64,000 nucleotides of DNA from Pseudohoeflea suaedae (lineage in GTDB: Bacteria; Pseudomonadota; Alphaproteobacteria; Rhizobiales; Rhizobiaceae), in NCBI RefSeq assembly GCF_004354915.1, contig NZ_SMSI01000001.1, positions 2,038,497 to 2,102,496 on the forward strand, in the 5' to 3' direction. Positions within the stretch are counted from its first letter, which is position 1. Every line of letters starts with the position of its first letter. Below the pieces are notes generated by a model. That model saw nothing but the letters and a program-made list of their open reading frames with translations. It had not been told where the DNA came from and did no database searches. This document shows positions 16,978-27,600 of this stretch, one piece after another. A program made the position numbers and the translations under genes.

Positions 16978-17922
16978 TCAGCGCGTATCGGCGCGCGTGC
17001 GCGGCCGCTTTGCCGTCGCCATGATGAGCCCGGTCAGCACGGTTGCGATGCCCACCAGGTGGTAGGGATGAAACGGTTCCCCGAGCACCAGGACGGCAAG
17101 CGCCACCCCGTAGGGCGGCAGAAGATACATGAAGATGCCCGCCGTTGCGGCGCCGAGGCGCGCGATGCCGTACTGGAAGCCCGAAAAGGCCAGCAGCGAG
17201 GCAAAGAAGACGATGCCCGCAATTCCGCCCCAGGCCGTGGTCGTCACCGGCATGCGCGCGCCGCTGAGAAACTCCCATAGCGCCATCGGCATGAGAAGCA
17301 CCGCGCCGGCTGCCGCGACGACGCCGAACTGCGACAGCGTGTTCAGTCCCTCCGGCCGGTTCTTTCGCAACAGCACCGAATAGGCGGCCCAGGAGATGGC
17401 TGCGACCACGAACAGAAGGTCACCCGTGTTGAGGCGAAGAGACAGCAGGGCCTGGGGCTCGCCCCTCAGCACGATGACCGCCACGCCCAGGAAGCCGATG
17501 ATAATCCCCGCGATCTCGCGGCCGGTGACCGGGCGGCCGAAGAAGAGCCGTTCGATGATCAGGATGATCAGCGGCGACGTGGTGTAGATCAGCGTGCCGT
17601 TCGTCGCCGTGGTGTATTCGAGACCGAGATAGACGATGCCGCCGCAGATCCACATCCCGAGGAACCCGAGCAGCAGCCAGTGGCGCGGATGCCCGGTGAC
17701 GAAGGCGCGCGCGGGAGCCCATTCGCGCATGACCCAGGGGGTGAGGATGAGCGCCGCCGCCGTCCAGCGGATGAAGGCGAGGGTGAACGGTGCGACCTCG
17801 GGAATGGCCAGCCGTCCGAAAATCAGGTTCGACGAGAAGAACAGCGGTGTCGCCAGCATGACGAGATAGGGAACGAGGCTGGCGCTTTCGCCGTGAATCG
17901 GTGTTGATGTGGACTTGGACAT
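16978..17922 (-). CDS. EamA/DMT family transporter
   Basis: 314 aa with ten predicted hydrophobic segments arranged as two EamA repeats, the layout of drug/metabolite transporters that export amino acids or other metabolites. The first repeat begins VPYLVMLATPLFFSSNLIFG and the second around GDLLFVVAAISWAAYSVLLR. The substrate cannot be predicted. It is monocistronic, convergent with ccdA and divergent from glmU. Confidence 0.88.
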   Translation of the reverse strand: MSKSTSTPIHGESASLVPYLVMLATPLFFSSNLIFGRLAIPEVAPFTLAFIRWTAAALILTPWVMREWAPARAFVTGHPRHWLLLGFLGMWICGGIVYLGLEYTTATNGTLIYTTSPLIILIIERLFFGRPVTGREIAGIIIGFLGVAVIVLRGEPQALLSLRLNTGDLLFVVAAISWAAYSVLLRKNRPEGLNTLSQFGVVAAAGAVLLMPMALWEFLSGARMPVTTTAWGGIAGIVFFASLLAFSGFQYGIARLGAATAGIFMYLLPPYGVALAVLVLGEPFHPYHLVGIATVLTGLIMATAKRPRTRADTR

Positions 17923-18034
17923 GGGCTCCCGGTATGTGCGGTATGAACCCGGTCAACGGGCGTGGCTGAACCTATAGGGGATTCGGTTCCACGCGAACAA
18001 TGCGGCCCGGCGGACAAAGAGACGGAGTACACAG

Positions 18035-19396
18035 ATGCAGCGAAAGAGCTTGGCGGTCATTCTCGCAGCGGGCGATGCCACACGAATGAAGTCGTCCATG
18101 TCGAAGGTGCTGCATCCGGTCGGCAACTTGCCGATCATCACCCATGTCACCGCGGCGGCCAAGGCGGCCGGCATCGAACGCGTCGCCCTCGTCGTCGGCC
18201 GCGATGCCGAAAAGGTCGCCGAAGCCGGTGCGAGGGCCGGTCTGGAGTGCACGTCCGTGCTCCAATCCGAACGCAAGGGCACCGGCCACGCGGTCCTGAT
18301 GGCGCGCGACGTGATCGCCGAGGGTTTTGACGACGTCATCGTCCTTTACGGCGATGCGCCCCTGATTGCCCCGCAAAGCCTCGGTGACGCGATCGAGGCG
18401 CGCAGGAACGGCGCCGACATGGTGGTTCTCGGCTTTACCGCCGCCGATCCGCACGGCTATGGCCGGATGATCGTCGAGAACGGCGAGCTGACCGCGATCG
18501 TCGAGGAAAAGGAAGCGACCGAGGAGCAGAGGAAGATCGACTTCTGCAATGGCGGCATCATCACCATGGACGGCAACGAGGCGATCGCGCTTCTCGAGGC
18601 GATCGGCAACGACAATGCCAAGGGAGAATATTATCTTACCGACGTCGTTTCCATCTGCCGTGCGCGCGGCGGCAGGGTGATCGCGCTCGAAGCGCCCGAG
18701 ACGGACATGATGGGCTGCAATACCCGTGCCGAACTCGCCGCGCTGGAGGCCGAATGGCAGACCCGCAAGCGCCGCGAGGTCATGCTCTCGGGTGTCACAC
18801 TCTCCGATCCTTCAACCGTTTATTTCTCGCACGACACCGAAATCGGCAATGATGTGCTGATCGAGCCGAACGTCTGGTTCGGACCGGGCGTCACGGTGGG
18901 CGAGGGCGCCGTCATCCACGCCTTCTCCCATCTGGAAGGGGCCAAGGTCGGCGCGGGTGCGGCTGTCGGGCCGTTCGCGCGGCTGCGTCCGGGCGCGGAT
19001 CTGGGAGAAAAATCCAAGGTCGGCAATTTCTGCGAGGTCAAGAAGGCGGAGATCGGCGCCGGCGCCAAGGTCAACCACCTGACTTATATCGGCGATGCGG
19101 TCATCGGCGCGAAAGCCAATATCGGCGCGGGCACGATCACCTGCAATTATGACGGCGTGAACAAGTACCTGACCGAAATCGGCGCCGGTGCCTTTATCGG
19201 TTCCAACTCCTCGCTCGTTGCGCCGGTGAAGATCGGTGACGGAGCCTATATCGGCTCGGGATCGGTCATCACGAAGGCCGTGGAAGCCGATGCGCTGGCG
19301 CTCAGCCGCGTGACGCAGGAGAACTATCCCGGCAAGGCAAGCGTGCTGCGGGCGCGGGCGGAAGCGCGCAAGGCGGCGAAGAATACGAAAAAGTAA
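18035..19396 (+). CDS. glmU: Bifunctional GlcNAc-1-P uridyltransferase / GlcN-1-P acetyltransferase
   Basis: 453 aa, full length. The N-terminal half is the uridyltransferase (nucleotide motif [11 protein letters not shown], where the usual G of GTRM is A, then SKVLHPV); the C-terminal half is a left-handed beta-helix of hexapeptide repeats with acetyltransferase motifs such as [19 protein letters not shown] and [19 protein letters not shown]. It makes UDP-GlcNAc for peptidoglycan and lipid A from GlcN-1-P. glmS follows in the same direction, 115 bases later, placing the first and last steps of the pathway together. Confidence 0.96.
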   Translation: MQRKSLAVILAAGDATRMKSSMSKVLHPVGNLPIITHVTAAAKAAGIERVALVVGRDAEKVAEAGARAGLECTSVLQSERKGTGHAVLMARDVIAEGFDDVIVLYGDAPLIAPQSLGDAIEARRNGADMVVLGFTAADPHGYGRMIVENGELTAIVEEKEATEEQRKIDFCNGGIITMDGNEAIALLEAIGNDNAKGEYYLTDVVSICRARGGRVIALEAPETDMMGCNTRAELAALEAEWQTRKRREVMLSGVTLSDPSTVYFSHDTEIGNDVLIEPNVWFGPGVTVGEGAVIHAFSHLEGAKVGAGAAVGPFARLRPGADLGEKSKVGNFCEVKKAEIGAGAKVNHLTYIGDAVIGAKANIGAGTITCNYDGVNKYLTEIGAGAFIGSNSSLVAPVKIGDGAYIGSGSVITKAVEADALALSRVTQENYPGKASVLRARAEARKAAKNTKK

Positions 19397-19511
19397 GGCT
19401 GTATCAGTAACTTGATGTCACGATATGTGAAGGCGGCCGATAACCGGTCCTGTGGCGCGGTCAAGCGTAGCCCTCTATAGCTTTCGCCAACGGGATCAGG
19501 GGAGACCATTT

Positions 19512-21338
19512 ATGTGCGGAATTGTCGGGATCATTGGCGGGCGCGATGTGGCGCCCCTGCTGGTGGATGCGCTCAAGCGGCTGGAATATCGCGGATATGA
19601 TTCCGCCGGTGTCGCCACGCTCCAGGACGGCAAGCTCGACCGCCGGCGCGCCGAAGGCAAGCTCGGCAATCTCGAGGGCCGGCTCGCATCCAACCCGCTT
19701 CCGGGTCATATCGGCATCGGCCACACGCGCTGGGCGACGCACGGCGCGCCGACCGAGAACAACGCGCATCCGCATTTCGCGGGCCGCGTTGCCGTCGTTC
19801 ACAACGGCATCATCGAGAATTTCGCCAGCCTGCGTCGTGAGCTGACGGCCTCGGGGGCGGAATTCGTCACCCAGACCGACACGGAAGTCGTCGCCCACCT
19901 TGTGTCTCATTACCTGTCGGAAGGCATGGCCTCCCGCGATGCGGCCCGGGCCGCGATCTCGCGGCTCGAAGGCGCCTATGCGCTGGCCATCCTGTTTTCG
20001 GGTGACGACGAGGAAATGATCGTCGGTGCGCGCAACGGCCCGCCGCTCGCTGTCGGCCATGGCAAGGATGAGATGTATCTCGGCTCCGATGCCATCGCGC
20101 TCGCGCCCTTTACCGATGAAGTGACCTATCTCGAGGATGGCGACTGGTGCGTCGTCACCCGGGCCGGCGCCGAATTCTACGATGCGTCCGGCCGGCAGGT
20201 CGAGCGCGCCCGGCGCATCAGCCGGGGTGCGGCCTATGTGGTCGACAAGGGCAACCACAAGCACTTCATGGAAAAGGAGATATACGAGCAGCCGGAGGTC
20301 ATCAGCCACACGCTCTCGCATTATATCGACTTTGCCGAAGGCAAGGCCAAGCCGATCGAGGGGATCGACTTCGCAAACCTCGACCGTCTGGCCATTTCTG
20401 CATGCGGCACGGCCTATTATGCCGGTCTCATCGCCAAGTACTGGTTCGAGCGCTACGCCCGTCTGCCTGTCGAGATCGACGTGGCCTCGGAGTTCCGCTA
20501 CCGGGAGATGCCGCTGACCGGCAAGATGGCTGCGCTGTTCGTGTCCCAGTCCGGCGAGACTGCGGACACGCTCGCATCGCTGCGCTATTGCAAGTCGGAA
20601 GGCGTGACCATCGGCGCGGTCGTCAACGTGCCGGAATCGACGATTGCACGCGAATCCGATGCCGTTTTCCCGACGCTCGCCGGACCAGAGATCGGCGTGG
20701 CGTCGACCAAGGCCTTCACCTGCCAGCTTTCGGTTCTTGCCGCGCTCGCGATCGCAGCGGGCAAGGCGCGTGGCACCCTGTCGGACGAGCAGGAAGCCGA
20801 AATGGTGCAGGCCCTCGTCGAGGGGCGGCGTGTGCTGGGCGAGGTCCTGCGCGAAATACAGCCCAGGATCGAGGCGCTGTCGCGCGACCTGAGCCATTTC
20901 AAGGACGTGCTCTATCTCGGGCGTGGCACCAATTTCCCGCTCGCTCTCGAAGGCGCGCTCAAGCTCAAGGAAATTTCCTATATCCACGCCGAAGGCTATG
21001 CGGCGGGCGAGCTCAAGCATGGTCCGATCGCACTGATCGACGAGGACATGCCGGTCATCGTGATCGCACCGCACGACCAGCTTTATGAAAAGACTGTGTC
21101 GAACATGCAGGAGGTCGCTGCTCGCGGCGGTCGCATCGTGCTGATTACCGACGAGCGGGGCGCGCGCGAAACGGCGCTCCAGACGATGGAGACGATCGTG
21201 CTGCCGCAGGCTGCCGAAATCGTCACGCCGCTTCTCTATGCCCTTCCTGTTCAGCTGATCGCCTATCATACGGCGGTCTTCATGGGCACCGACGTCGATC
21301 AGCCGCGCAACCTCGCCAAATCCGTCACGGTCGAATAG
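19512..21338 (+). CDS. glmS: Glutamine--fructose-6-phosphate aminotransferase (isomerizing)
   Basis: 608 aa. The start is the ATG giving MCGIVGIIGG, because Cys2 must become the N-terminal nucleophile of the glutaminase; GGGGAG lies nine bases upstream, and the longer frame from 19452 would bury this cysteine. The N-terminal glutamine amidotransferase (HTRWATHG, HNGIIENF) is followed by two SIS sugar-isomerase domains (SACGTAYYAG, SQSGETADT; EGALKLKEISYIHAEGY) and the conserved C-terminal PRNLAKSVTVE. It makes glucosamine-6-phosphate from fructose-6-phosphate and glutamine, the committed step to UDP-GlcNAc. Confidence 0.97.
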   Translation: MCGIVGIIGGRDVAPLLVDALKRLEYRGYDSAGVATLQDGKLDRRRAEGKLGNLEGRLASNPLPGHIGIGHTRWATHGAPTENNAHPHFAGRVAVVHNGIIENFASLRRELTASGAEFVTQTDTEVVAHLVSHYLSEGMASRDAARAAISRLEGAYALAILFSGDDEEMIVGARNGPPLAVGHGKDEMYLGSDAIALAPFTDEVTYLEDGDWCVVTRAGAEFYDASGRQVERARRISRGAAYVVDKGNHKHFMEKEIYEQPEVISHTLSHYIDFAEGKAKPIEGIDFANLDRLAISACGTAYYAGLIAKYWFERYARLPVEIDVASEFRYREMPLTGKMAALFVSQSGETADTLASLRYCKSEGVTIGAVVNVPESTIARESDAVFPTLAGPEIGVASTKAFTCQLSVLAALAIAAGKARGTLSDEQEAEMVQALVEGRRVLGEVLREIQPRIEALSRDLSHFKDVLYLGRGTNFPLALEGALKLKEISYIHAEGYAAGELKHGPIALIDEDMPVIVIAPHDQLYEKTVSNMQEVAARGGRIVLITDERGARETALQTMETIVLPQAAEIVTPLLYALPVQLIAYHTAVFMGTDVDQPRNLAKSVTVE

Positions 21339-21372
21339 GCCTGCCGGTCCGCGCATCTTGCGGAATGTTGCA

Positions 21373-21399
21373 CCGCACGCCATATAAACGGGCGTGCGG
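21373..21399. other. Inverted repeat between glmS and DUF502 gene
   Basis: CCGCACGCC and GGCGTGCGG pair over 9 bp around an AT-rich loop of nine bases. It lies 34 bases after the glmS stop and 43 before the next start. There is no T run, so it may be a weak terminator, an RNA-processing site or a stabilising hairpin. Confidence 0.35.
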
Positions 21400-21441
21400 C
21401 GGCACTTAGGCTGCCTGACGATTTCGCATGAAGGGCAGTCG

Positions 21442-22137
21442 ATGAACGAACCGGTGAAGAAGAACACGGCCGGCATGCGCCTCAGGCGCTATTTCCTGAC
21501 CGGTCTCATCGTCGTCGCGCCGCTGGTCATCACGGCCTACCTCACCTGGTCTTTCGTGCTCTGGGTGGATGGCTGGGTCAAACCCTATCTTCCCTCGGCC
21601 TATAATCCCGATACCTATCTGCCTTTCAGCCTCCCGGGTTACGGACTGCTGGTTGCGCTGGTGGCGCTGACCATGGTCGGCTTCCTCACCGCCAACCTGG
21701 TGGGCCGGACCATTATCGGGTTCGGAGAATCGCTTCTCGATCGCATGCCGCTGGTGCGTGTGCTCTACAAGGGACTGAAGCAGATCTTCGAGACGGTACT
21801 GGCGGAGCAGAACAATTCGTTCAAGCAGGCGGCCCTCATCGAGTATCCCCGGAAGGGCCTGTGGTCCATCGTGTTCATCGCCACCGACACCAAGGGCGAG
21901 GTCGACCACAAGCTGCCCGGTGAGGAAACCATCTCGGTGTTCCTGCCGACGACGCCGAACCCCACATCCGGCTTCCTGCTATTCGTGCCGCGCAAGGATA
22001 TCATCATGCTCGACATGACGGTCGAGGAAGCGGCAAAGATGGTCATCTCCGCGGGCCTCGTGTCGCCGCAATATCCGCCTGCGCCGCCCAAGCTTCCGGC
22101 AAAGTCCAAGCAGAAGCAGATCACCGTCAGCGAATGA
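21442..22137 (+). CDS. DUF502 family membrane protein
   Basis: 231 aa. Two membrane helices near the N-terminus (RYFLTGLIVVAPLVITAYLT; LLVALVALTMVGFLTANLVG), then a soluble domain with LVRVLYKGLKQIFETVL and FVPRKDIIMLDMTVEEAAKM typical of DUF502. The biochemical role of the family is not established. The start was chosen at MNEPVKK with GAAGGGCAG upstream. It sits between glmS and the convergent recG. Confidence 0.88.
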   Translation: MNEPVKKNTAGMRLRRYFLTGLIVVAPLVITAYLTWSFVLWVDGWVKPYLPSAYNPDTYLPFSLPGYGLLVALVALTMVGFLTANLVGRTIIGFGESLLDRMPLVRVLYKGLKQIFETVLAEQNNSFKQAALIEYPRKGLWSIVFIATDTKGEVDHKLPGEETISVFLPTTPNPTSGFLLFVPRKDIIMLDMTVEEAAKMVISAGLVSPQYPPAPPKLPAKSKQKQITVSE

Positions 22138-22143
22138 CCGGCG

Positions 22144-24261
22144 TCAGCCGGACCGGAGGAAGCGGATCGCTTCGTCGCGGCGCATGAGATAGAGCAGTAT
22201 CCTGACGGCTTGTCCGCGCACGCCGGAGAGATCCGGATCGGTCTCGCTCAAGAGCCGTGCATCGTTCCGCGCCATTTCCAGAAGATCGCCATGGGCAGAG
22301 AGATCGGCCAGCCGGAAGCCCGGCATGCCCGATTGCTGGGTTCCGAGAAGGTCGCCTTCGCCGCGCAGCCGCAGGTCTTCCTCGGCAATCCGGAAACCGT
22401 CCTCGCTGTCGCGCAGGACCGCCAGCCGCGCATGCGCCGTCTCGCTCAGCGGGCCGTGATAAAGGAGGAGACAGCTCGAGGCTTCCGAGCCGCGACCGAC
22501 CCGGCCGCGCAGCTGGTGGATCTGTGACAGGCCGAAATTCTCGGCATGCTCGATCACCATGATCGTGGCGTCGGGGACGTCGACACCCACCTCGATCACG
22601 GTCGTGGCCACGAGAAGACGGGTCTCGCCGGTCTTGAAGGCTGTCATGGCGCGGTCTTTTTCCTCGCCGGACATGCGCCCGTGAACCAGCCCGACAAGCG
22701 GCGCGAGGTCCTTGCCGAACGCCTTCCTGAGGCTCGCCGCGCGCTCTTCCGCGCTCATCAGGTCGCTCTTTTCGCTCTCCTCGACCAGCGGGCAGATCCA
22801 GTAGGCCTTCTTGCCCTCCTGGACGGCGGATTTGAGACGTCCGACGATGTCGCCCAGCCGCTCGTCGGGGATCGTCGCCGTGGAGATTGGCTTCCGGCCC
22901 GCCGGCTTGTCGGTGAGCTGCGAGACGTCCATGTCCCCGAAGGCGGAGAGAACGAGAGTGCGCGGGATGGGCGTCGCCGTCATCACCAGCATGTGCGGCG
23001 CCTGGCCCTTGGCGGTCAGCCGCAGACGCTGGTGCACGCCGAAACGATGCTGCTCGTCGACCACCGCATAGGTGAGGTTCTTGTAGACGACCGATTCCTG
23101 GAACAGCGCATGGGTGCCGACGATGATCTGCGCCGCGCCGCTCTCGATCCGTCCGAGGATTTCGGTGCGTTCGCGGCCCTTGCTCCGCCCGGTCAGCACG
23201 TCGACCGAAACCCCCGCGGCTTCCGCAGGGCCCTTGATGGAGGCGTAGTGCTGGCGCGCAAGGATTTCGGTCGGCGCCATCAGCACGGCCTGGCCGCCGG
23301 CTTCCACGGCGTCGGCCATCGTGAGAAGGGCGACCGCCGTCTTGCCGGAGCCGACATCGCCCTGCAGCAGACGGATCATCCGATCCTCGCTGGTCATGTC
23401 GGCTAGGATCTGCCTGATGGCGGCGTCCTGACTGCCGGTCAGCGAGAAGGGAAGGTGGCCAAGAATTTTTCCACGCAATGTTCCCTCTGCCCTGATCGAG
23501 CGGCCGGGAAGCTTCCTCAGCCGGCTGCGGACCATGGCAAGCGACACCTGGCCGGCCAGCAGCTCGTCATAGGCGAGACGGCGGCGGGCGGGTGCCTTGG
23601 GATCGAGATCGGCAGCATCTTCAGGCGCATGAAGCCGCTGGACCGCTTCATCGAAACTGGGGAAGCCGTGCTGCGTGATGAAGTGCCGGTCGCACCACTC
23701 CGGCAGCGGTTTCAGCTGCGTCAGTGCCGAGGCGACTGCCTTGCGCAACACTTTCGGCGACAGCCCGCCGGTAAGCGGGTACACCGGCTCGTAAAGCGGC
23801 AGCTCGTCCTTCTCGGCCTCGGGCACGATATGGTCCGGATGGACCATGGACGGACGGCCATTATACCAGTCGACCTTGCCGGACACGATGATCGTTTCGC
23901 CGACCGGCATCTGTTTTTCGAGCCATTGCTGCTTGCCGTTGAAGAAGACCAGCGCCAGTTCGCCGGTCTCGTCATGCACGAATACACGGTGCGGCACGTT
24001 GGCTCGTCCGCGTGGTGCAGCCTGGTGGCGGTCGACGCGCACCGTCAGCGTCACGATCACGCCTTCGGGCGAATGGGCAATGCCGGGGTTCTTGCTGCGG
24101 TCGATCAGATTGTAGGGCGGCAGCAGCACAAGATCGACCACGCGGGTGTCGTCGGCATCCTCCCGTCCGGTCACGCGCGCCAGCGCTTCGGCGAGTTTCG
24201 GGCCGATACCGGGAAGGTTTTCCACGGGCCGGAAGAGGGAATCGAGTTCGATCGGTCGCAT
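22144..24261 (-). CDS. recG: ATP-dependent DNA helicase RecG
   Basis: 705 aa, the usual RecG length. The N-terminal wedge/OB region (MRPIELDSLFRPVENLPGIG) is followed by superfamily 2 helicase motifs: Walker A LLQGDVGSGKTAVALLTM, motif II DEQHRFG, motif III TATPIPRTL, and motif VI QLRGRVGRG; the C-terminal TRG-like part ends LLYLMRRDEAIRF. It reverses stalled replication forks and processes recombination intermediates. The open frame continues upstream to 26289, antisense to mfd; the ATG used gives the conserved N-terminus. It diverges from sdhE. Confidence 0.95.
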   Translation of the reverse strand: MRPIELDSLFRPVENLPGIGPKLAEALARVTGREDADDTRVVDLVLLPPYNLIDRSKNPGIAHSPEGVIVTLTVRVDRHQAAPRGRANVPHRVFVHDETGELALVFFNGKQQWLEKQMPVGETIIVSGKVDWYNGRPSMVHPDHIVPEAEKDELPLYEPVYPLTGGLSPKVLRKAVASALTQLKPLPEWCDRHFITQHGFPSFDEAVQRLHAPEDAADLDPKAPARRRLAYDELLAGQVSLAMVRSRLRKLPGRSIRAEGTLRGKILGHLPFSLTGSQDAAIRQILADMTSEDRMIRLLQGDVGSGKTAVALLTMADAVEAGGQAVLMAPTEILARQHYASIKGPAEAAGVSVDVLTGRSKGRERTEILGRIESGAAQIIVGTHALFQESVVYKNLTYAVVDEQHRFGVHQRLRLTAKGQAPHMLVMTATPIPRTLVLSAFGDMDVSQLTDKPAGRKPISTATIPDERLGDIVGRLKSAVQEGKKAYWICPLVEESEKSDLMSAEERAASLRKAFGKDLAPLVGLVHGRMSGEEKDRAMTAFKTGETRLLVATTVIEVGVDVPDATIMVIEHAENFGLSQIHQLRGRVGRGSEASSCLLLYHGPLSETAHARLAVLRDSEDGFRIAEEDLRLRGEGDLLGTQQSGMPGFRLADLSAHGDLLEMARNDARLLSETDPDLSGVRGQAVRILLYLMRRDEAIRFLRSG

Positions 24262-24361
24262 GGGCGCAGGAAACGGACTATCTGCGTCATTTGCAAGGCT
24301 TGATGAATGGCTGACAACCGATCCCGGTTCGGCTATTGAGGCGACGCGAAAGAAGGACCTC

Positions 24362-24685
24362 ATGACCGGAACCACCCGAACCAGTGCCGACCTCGACCCG
24401 CGCCGGCGGCGGCTGCTCGTGCGCGCCTGGCGCCGCGGGATTCGTGAAATGGATCTGATCCTCGGCGGTTTCGCCGACCAGCAGATCGCCGACCTGACCG
24501 AAGCGGAACTCGACACGCTCGAAACGCTTATGGGAGAGGATGACGCCGATCTTCTGTCCTGGATCAACGGAGAGAAGGAGTGCCCGCCGCAACTGGCCAC
24601 GCCGCTGTTCGAGCGCATCGCGGCATTCCGGCCCCAATTCGGTGGCGATGGCGGACTGAAGACGGAGCGGACCGACCCGCAATGA
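24362..24685 (+). CDS. sdhE: Succinate dehydrogenase assembly factor SdhE (SDH5/CptB family)
   Basis: 107 aa. The conserved RGIREMDLILGGFAD (about residues 26-40) contains the RGxxE motif required for flavin attachment to SdhA, followed by LETLMGEDDADLLSWI. It promotes covalent flavinylation of succinate dehydrogenase. AAGGA lies just before the ATG. The stop overlaps the mfd start by ATGA, so the two are co-translated, an arrangement common in Hyphomicrobiales. Confidence 0.93.
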   Translation: MTGTTRTSADLDPRRRRLLVRAWRRGIREMDLILGGFADQQIADLTEAELDTLETLMGEDDADLLSWINGEKECPPQLATPLFERIAAFRPQFGGDGGLKTERTDPQ

Positions 24686-27600
24686 TACCCGAAAAACTCC
24701 TGAAATCGCTGACGGGCTATGAAGGTCCGGCAACGCTGTCCGCCGTTCCCCCCGGAATGGATGCCTTCGTGCTGGCGGAGCTGGCGCGCGCCGGCCGCCC
24801 GGTCGCCTACATTCTCTCCGACGGTCAGCGCATCGTCGATATCGAGCAGAATCTGGCCTTTCTCGCGCCCGACATTCCCGTTCTTACGCTGCCGGGCTGG
24901 GATTGCCTTCCTTATGACCGTGTGTCTCCCGGTGCCGACGTGTCGGCCCGCAGGCTCGAAGCGCTGTCGGGCCTGGCGGCCATTGAGGACAACGCCCATG
25001 GCGCGATCGTTCTGATCACCGTCAATGCGGTGCTCCAGCGCGTTCCACCGCGCGATGCTATTCGCCAGATGGGCTTTTCCGCCCGCGCCGGCAGCGTCAT
25101 CAGGATGGAAGATCTCGCCGCCCGTTTCGAACGCCTGGGCTTTGATCGCGTGGCGACTGTCCGCGACGTTGGCGAATATGCCGTGCGCGGCGGTATTCTC
25201 GATGCCTTCCTGCCCGGTGCCGACGAACCCGTCCGTCTCGATTTCTTTGGCGATACGCTCGAGACGATCAGGAATTTCGATGCGGTCTCCCAGCGCACCA
25301 CGGGGCAGGTGAGGGAACTCAGGCTCAACGCCATGAGCGAGGTCTCGCTCGATCCCGAGACCGTGAGCCGTTTTCGCGCCAATTATCTGCGGCAGTTCGG
25401 CGCCGCGACGCGCGACGACGCGCTTTATGCCGCGATCTCCGAAGGGCGCCGCTTCGCCGGCATGGAGCATTGGCTGCCGCTCTTCTACGAACGTCTGGAA
25501 ACGGTGTTCGACTATCTCGCCGGCTTTCGCATCGTCACCGACCATGTGGCGGTCGAGGCAGCCGGAGAGCGCCGCGAGCAGATCGTCGACTATTACCAGT
25601 CCCGTGACGAACAGCTTTCCCAGTCCAAGGGGCAGGGCATCCAGGCAGCGCCCTACAAGCCCGTGCCCCCGGACGCGCTCTATCTCGACCAGCAGGAATT
25701 CTCCGTCACGCTCGACCACGCCGGTTCGCTGCGGCTGTCGCCCTTTACCGAGCCGGAAACCTCGGTCCGCAAGGTCTTCGAACTCGATGCCCATGTCGGT
25801 CCGCGCTGGGCGGCCGAGGCCGAGAAGCGCGAGGACGGCGAGGCGCGCGTCAATCTTTTCGACAAGGCGGTCGCTCATATCGCCGAAAAGCGCGCCAATG
25901 GCTCCAAGGTGCTCGTCACGGCCTGGACCGAAGGTTCGCTTGATCGTCTCCTGCAGGTGCTCGATGAGCACGGGCTCGAAAAGGTCAGGCGTGTCGAAAA
26001 ATTCTCTGACGTCGCGAAGCTCAAGCAGGGCCAGGCAGCGGCGGCCGTGCTCGCCGTCGAGGGCGGCTTCGAGGCCGATGGGACGGTCGTCGTCGGCGAA
26101 CAGGACATTCTCGGCGACCGCCTTGTTCGGCGCAACCGGCGCAAGAAGCGCGGCGCGGACTACATTTCCGAAGTCGCCGGTCTCGACGAGGGCTCGCTGG
26201 TCGTCCACGCAGAGCACGGCATCGGCCGCTTCATGGGCCTCAGAACCATCGAGGCGGCGGGTGCGCCCCATGCCTGTCTCGAACTGCATTATGCCGAGGG
26301 CGCAAAGCTCTTCCTGCCCGTCGAGAACATCGAGCTTCTCTCACGCTACGGCTCGGACGGGGAAGGCGTACAGCTCGACAAGCTGGGCGGTGTGGCGTGG
26401 CAGTCGCGCAAGGCCAAGCTCAAGAAGCGGCTTCTCGACATGGCGGCGGGTCTTATCCGTATCGCCGCCGAGCGGCACATGCGCTCGGCGCCGGTGCTCG
26501 CTGCGCCTGAGGGCCTTTATGACGAGTTCGCGGCCCGGTTCCCCTATGAGGAGACCGAAGACCAGATGGCCGCCATCGAGGCGGTGCGGGAAGACCTGGC
26601 GGCCGGCCAGCCGATGGACCGGCTTGTCTGCGGCGACGTCGGCTTCGGAAAGACCGAGGTCGCGCTGCGCGCCGCCTTCATCGCCGCCATGAACGGCGTT
26701 CAGGTCGCCGTCGTCGTGCCGACGACGCTTCTGGCACGGCAGCACTACAAGACCTTTGCCGAGCGGCTGAAAGGCTACCCGATCCGCGTCGCGCAGGCTT
26801 CGCGCCTTGTGGGAACGAAGGAACTGGCGCTGACCAAGCAGGAACTGAAATCGGGCAAGTGCGACATCGTCGTCGGCACTCACGCGCTTTTGGGCTCTTC
26901 GGTCGATTTTGCCAATCTCGGGCTGCTGATCGTCGACGAGGAGCAGCATTTCGGCGTCAAGCACAAGGAGCGGCTCAAGGAGATCAAGAGCGACGTCCAC
27001 GTGCTCACGCTGTCGGCCACGCCCATCCCGCGCACATTGCAGCTCGCAATGACCGGAGTGCGCGAACTTTCGCTTATCACCACGCCGCCGGTCGACCGCA
27101 TGGCGGTGAGAACCTTCATCACGCCGTTCGACACGTTGACCGTGCGCGAGACGCTGCTGCGCGAACATTATCGCGGCGGTCAGAGCTTTTACGTCTGTCC
27201 GAGGGTTTCCGATCTCCAGGACGTCGCCGCATGGCTGCGTTCGGATGTGCCGGAACTCAAATTCGCAATCGCGCACGGCCAGATGGCCTCCGGCGAACTC
27301 GACGACATCATGAACGCCTTCTATGACGGCAGCTATGACGTTCTCCTGTCGACGACGATCGTTGAATCCGGTCTCGATGTGCCCACGGCGAACACGCTCG
27401 TTGTGCATCGCGCCGACATGTTCGGCCTTGCCCAGCTCTACCAGATCCGTGGTCGCGTCGGCCGTTCCAAGGCGCGTGCCTTCGCGCTCCTGACCCTGCC
27501 GGTCAACAAGACGCTGACGGCGACCGCCGACCGGCGCCTCAAGGTGCTCCAGTCGCTCGACACGCTGGGGGCGGGCTTCCAGCTTGCCAGCCACGATCTC

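Noticed and set aside
19461..21476. 671-codon minus-strand open frame
   Set aside because: Antisense to glmS; no domain, shadow of GC-rich third positions.
24262..26289. Long minus-strand open frame continuing upstream of recG
   Set aside because: It is antisense to mfd, has no RecG-like sequence beyond the conserved N-terminus, and is explained by high GC content and codon bias.
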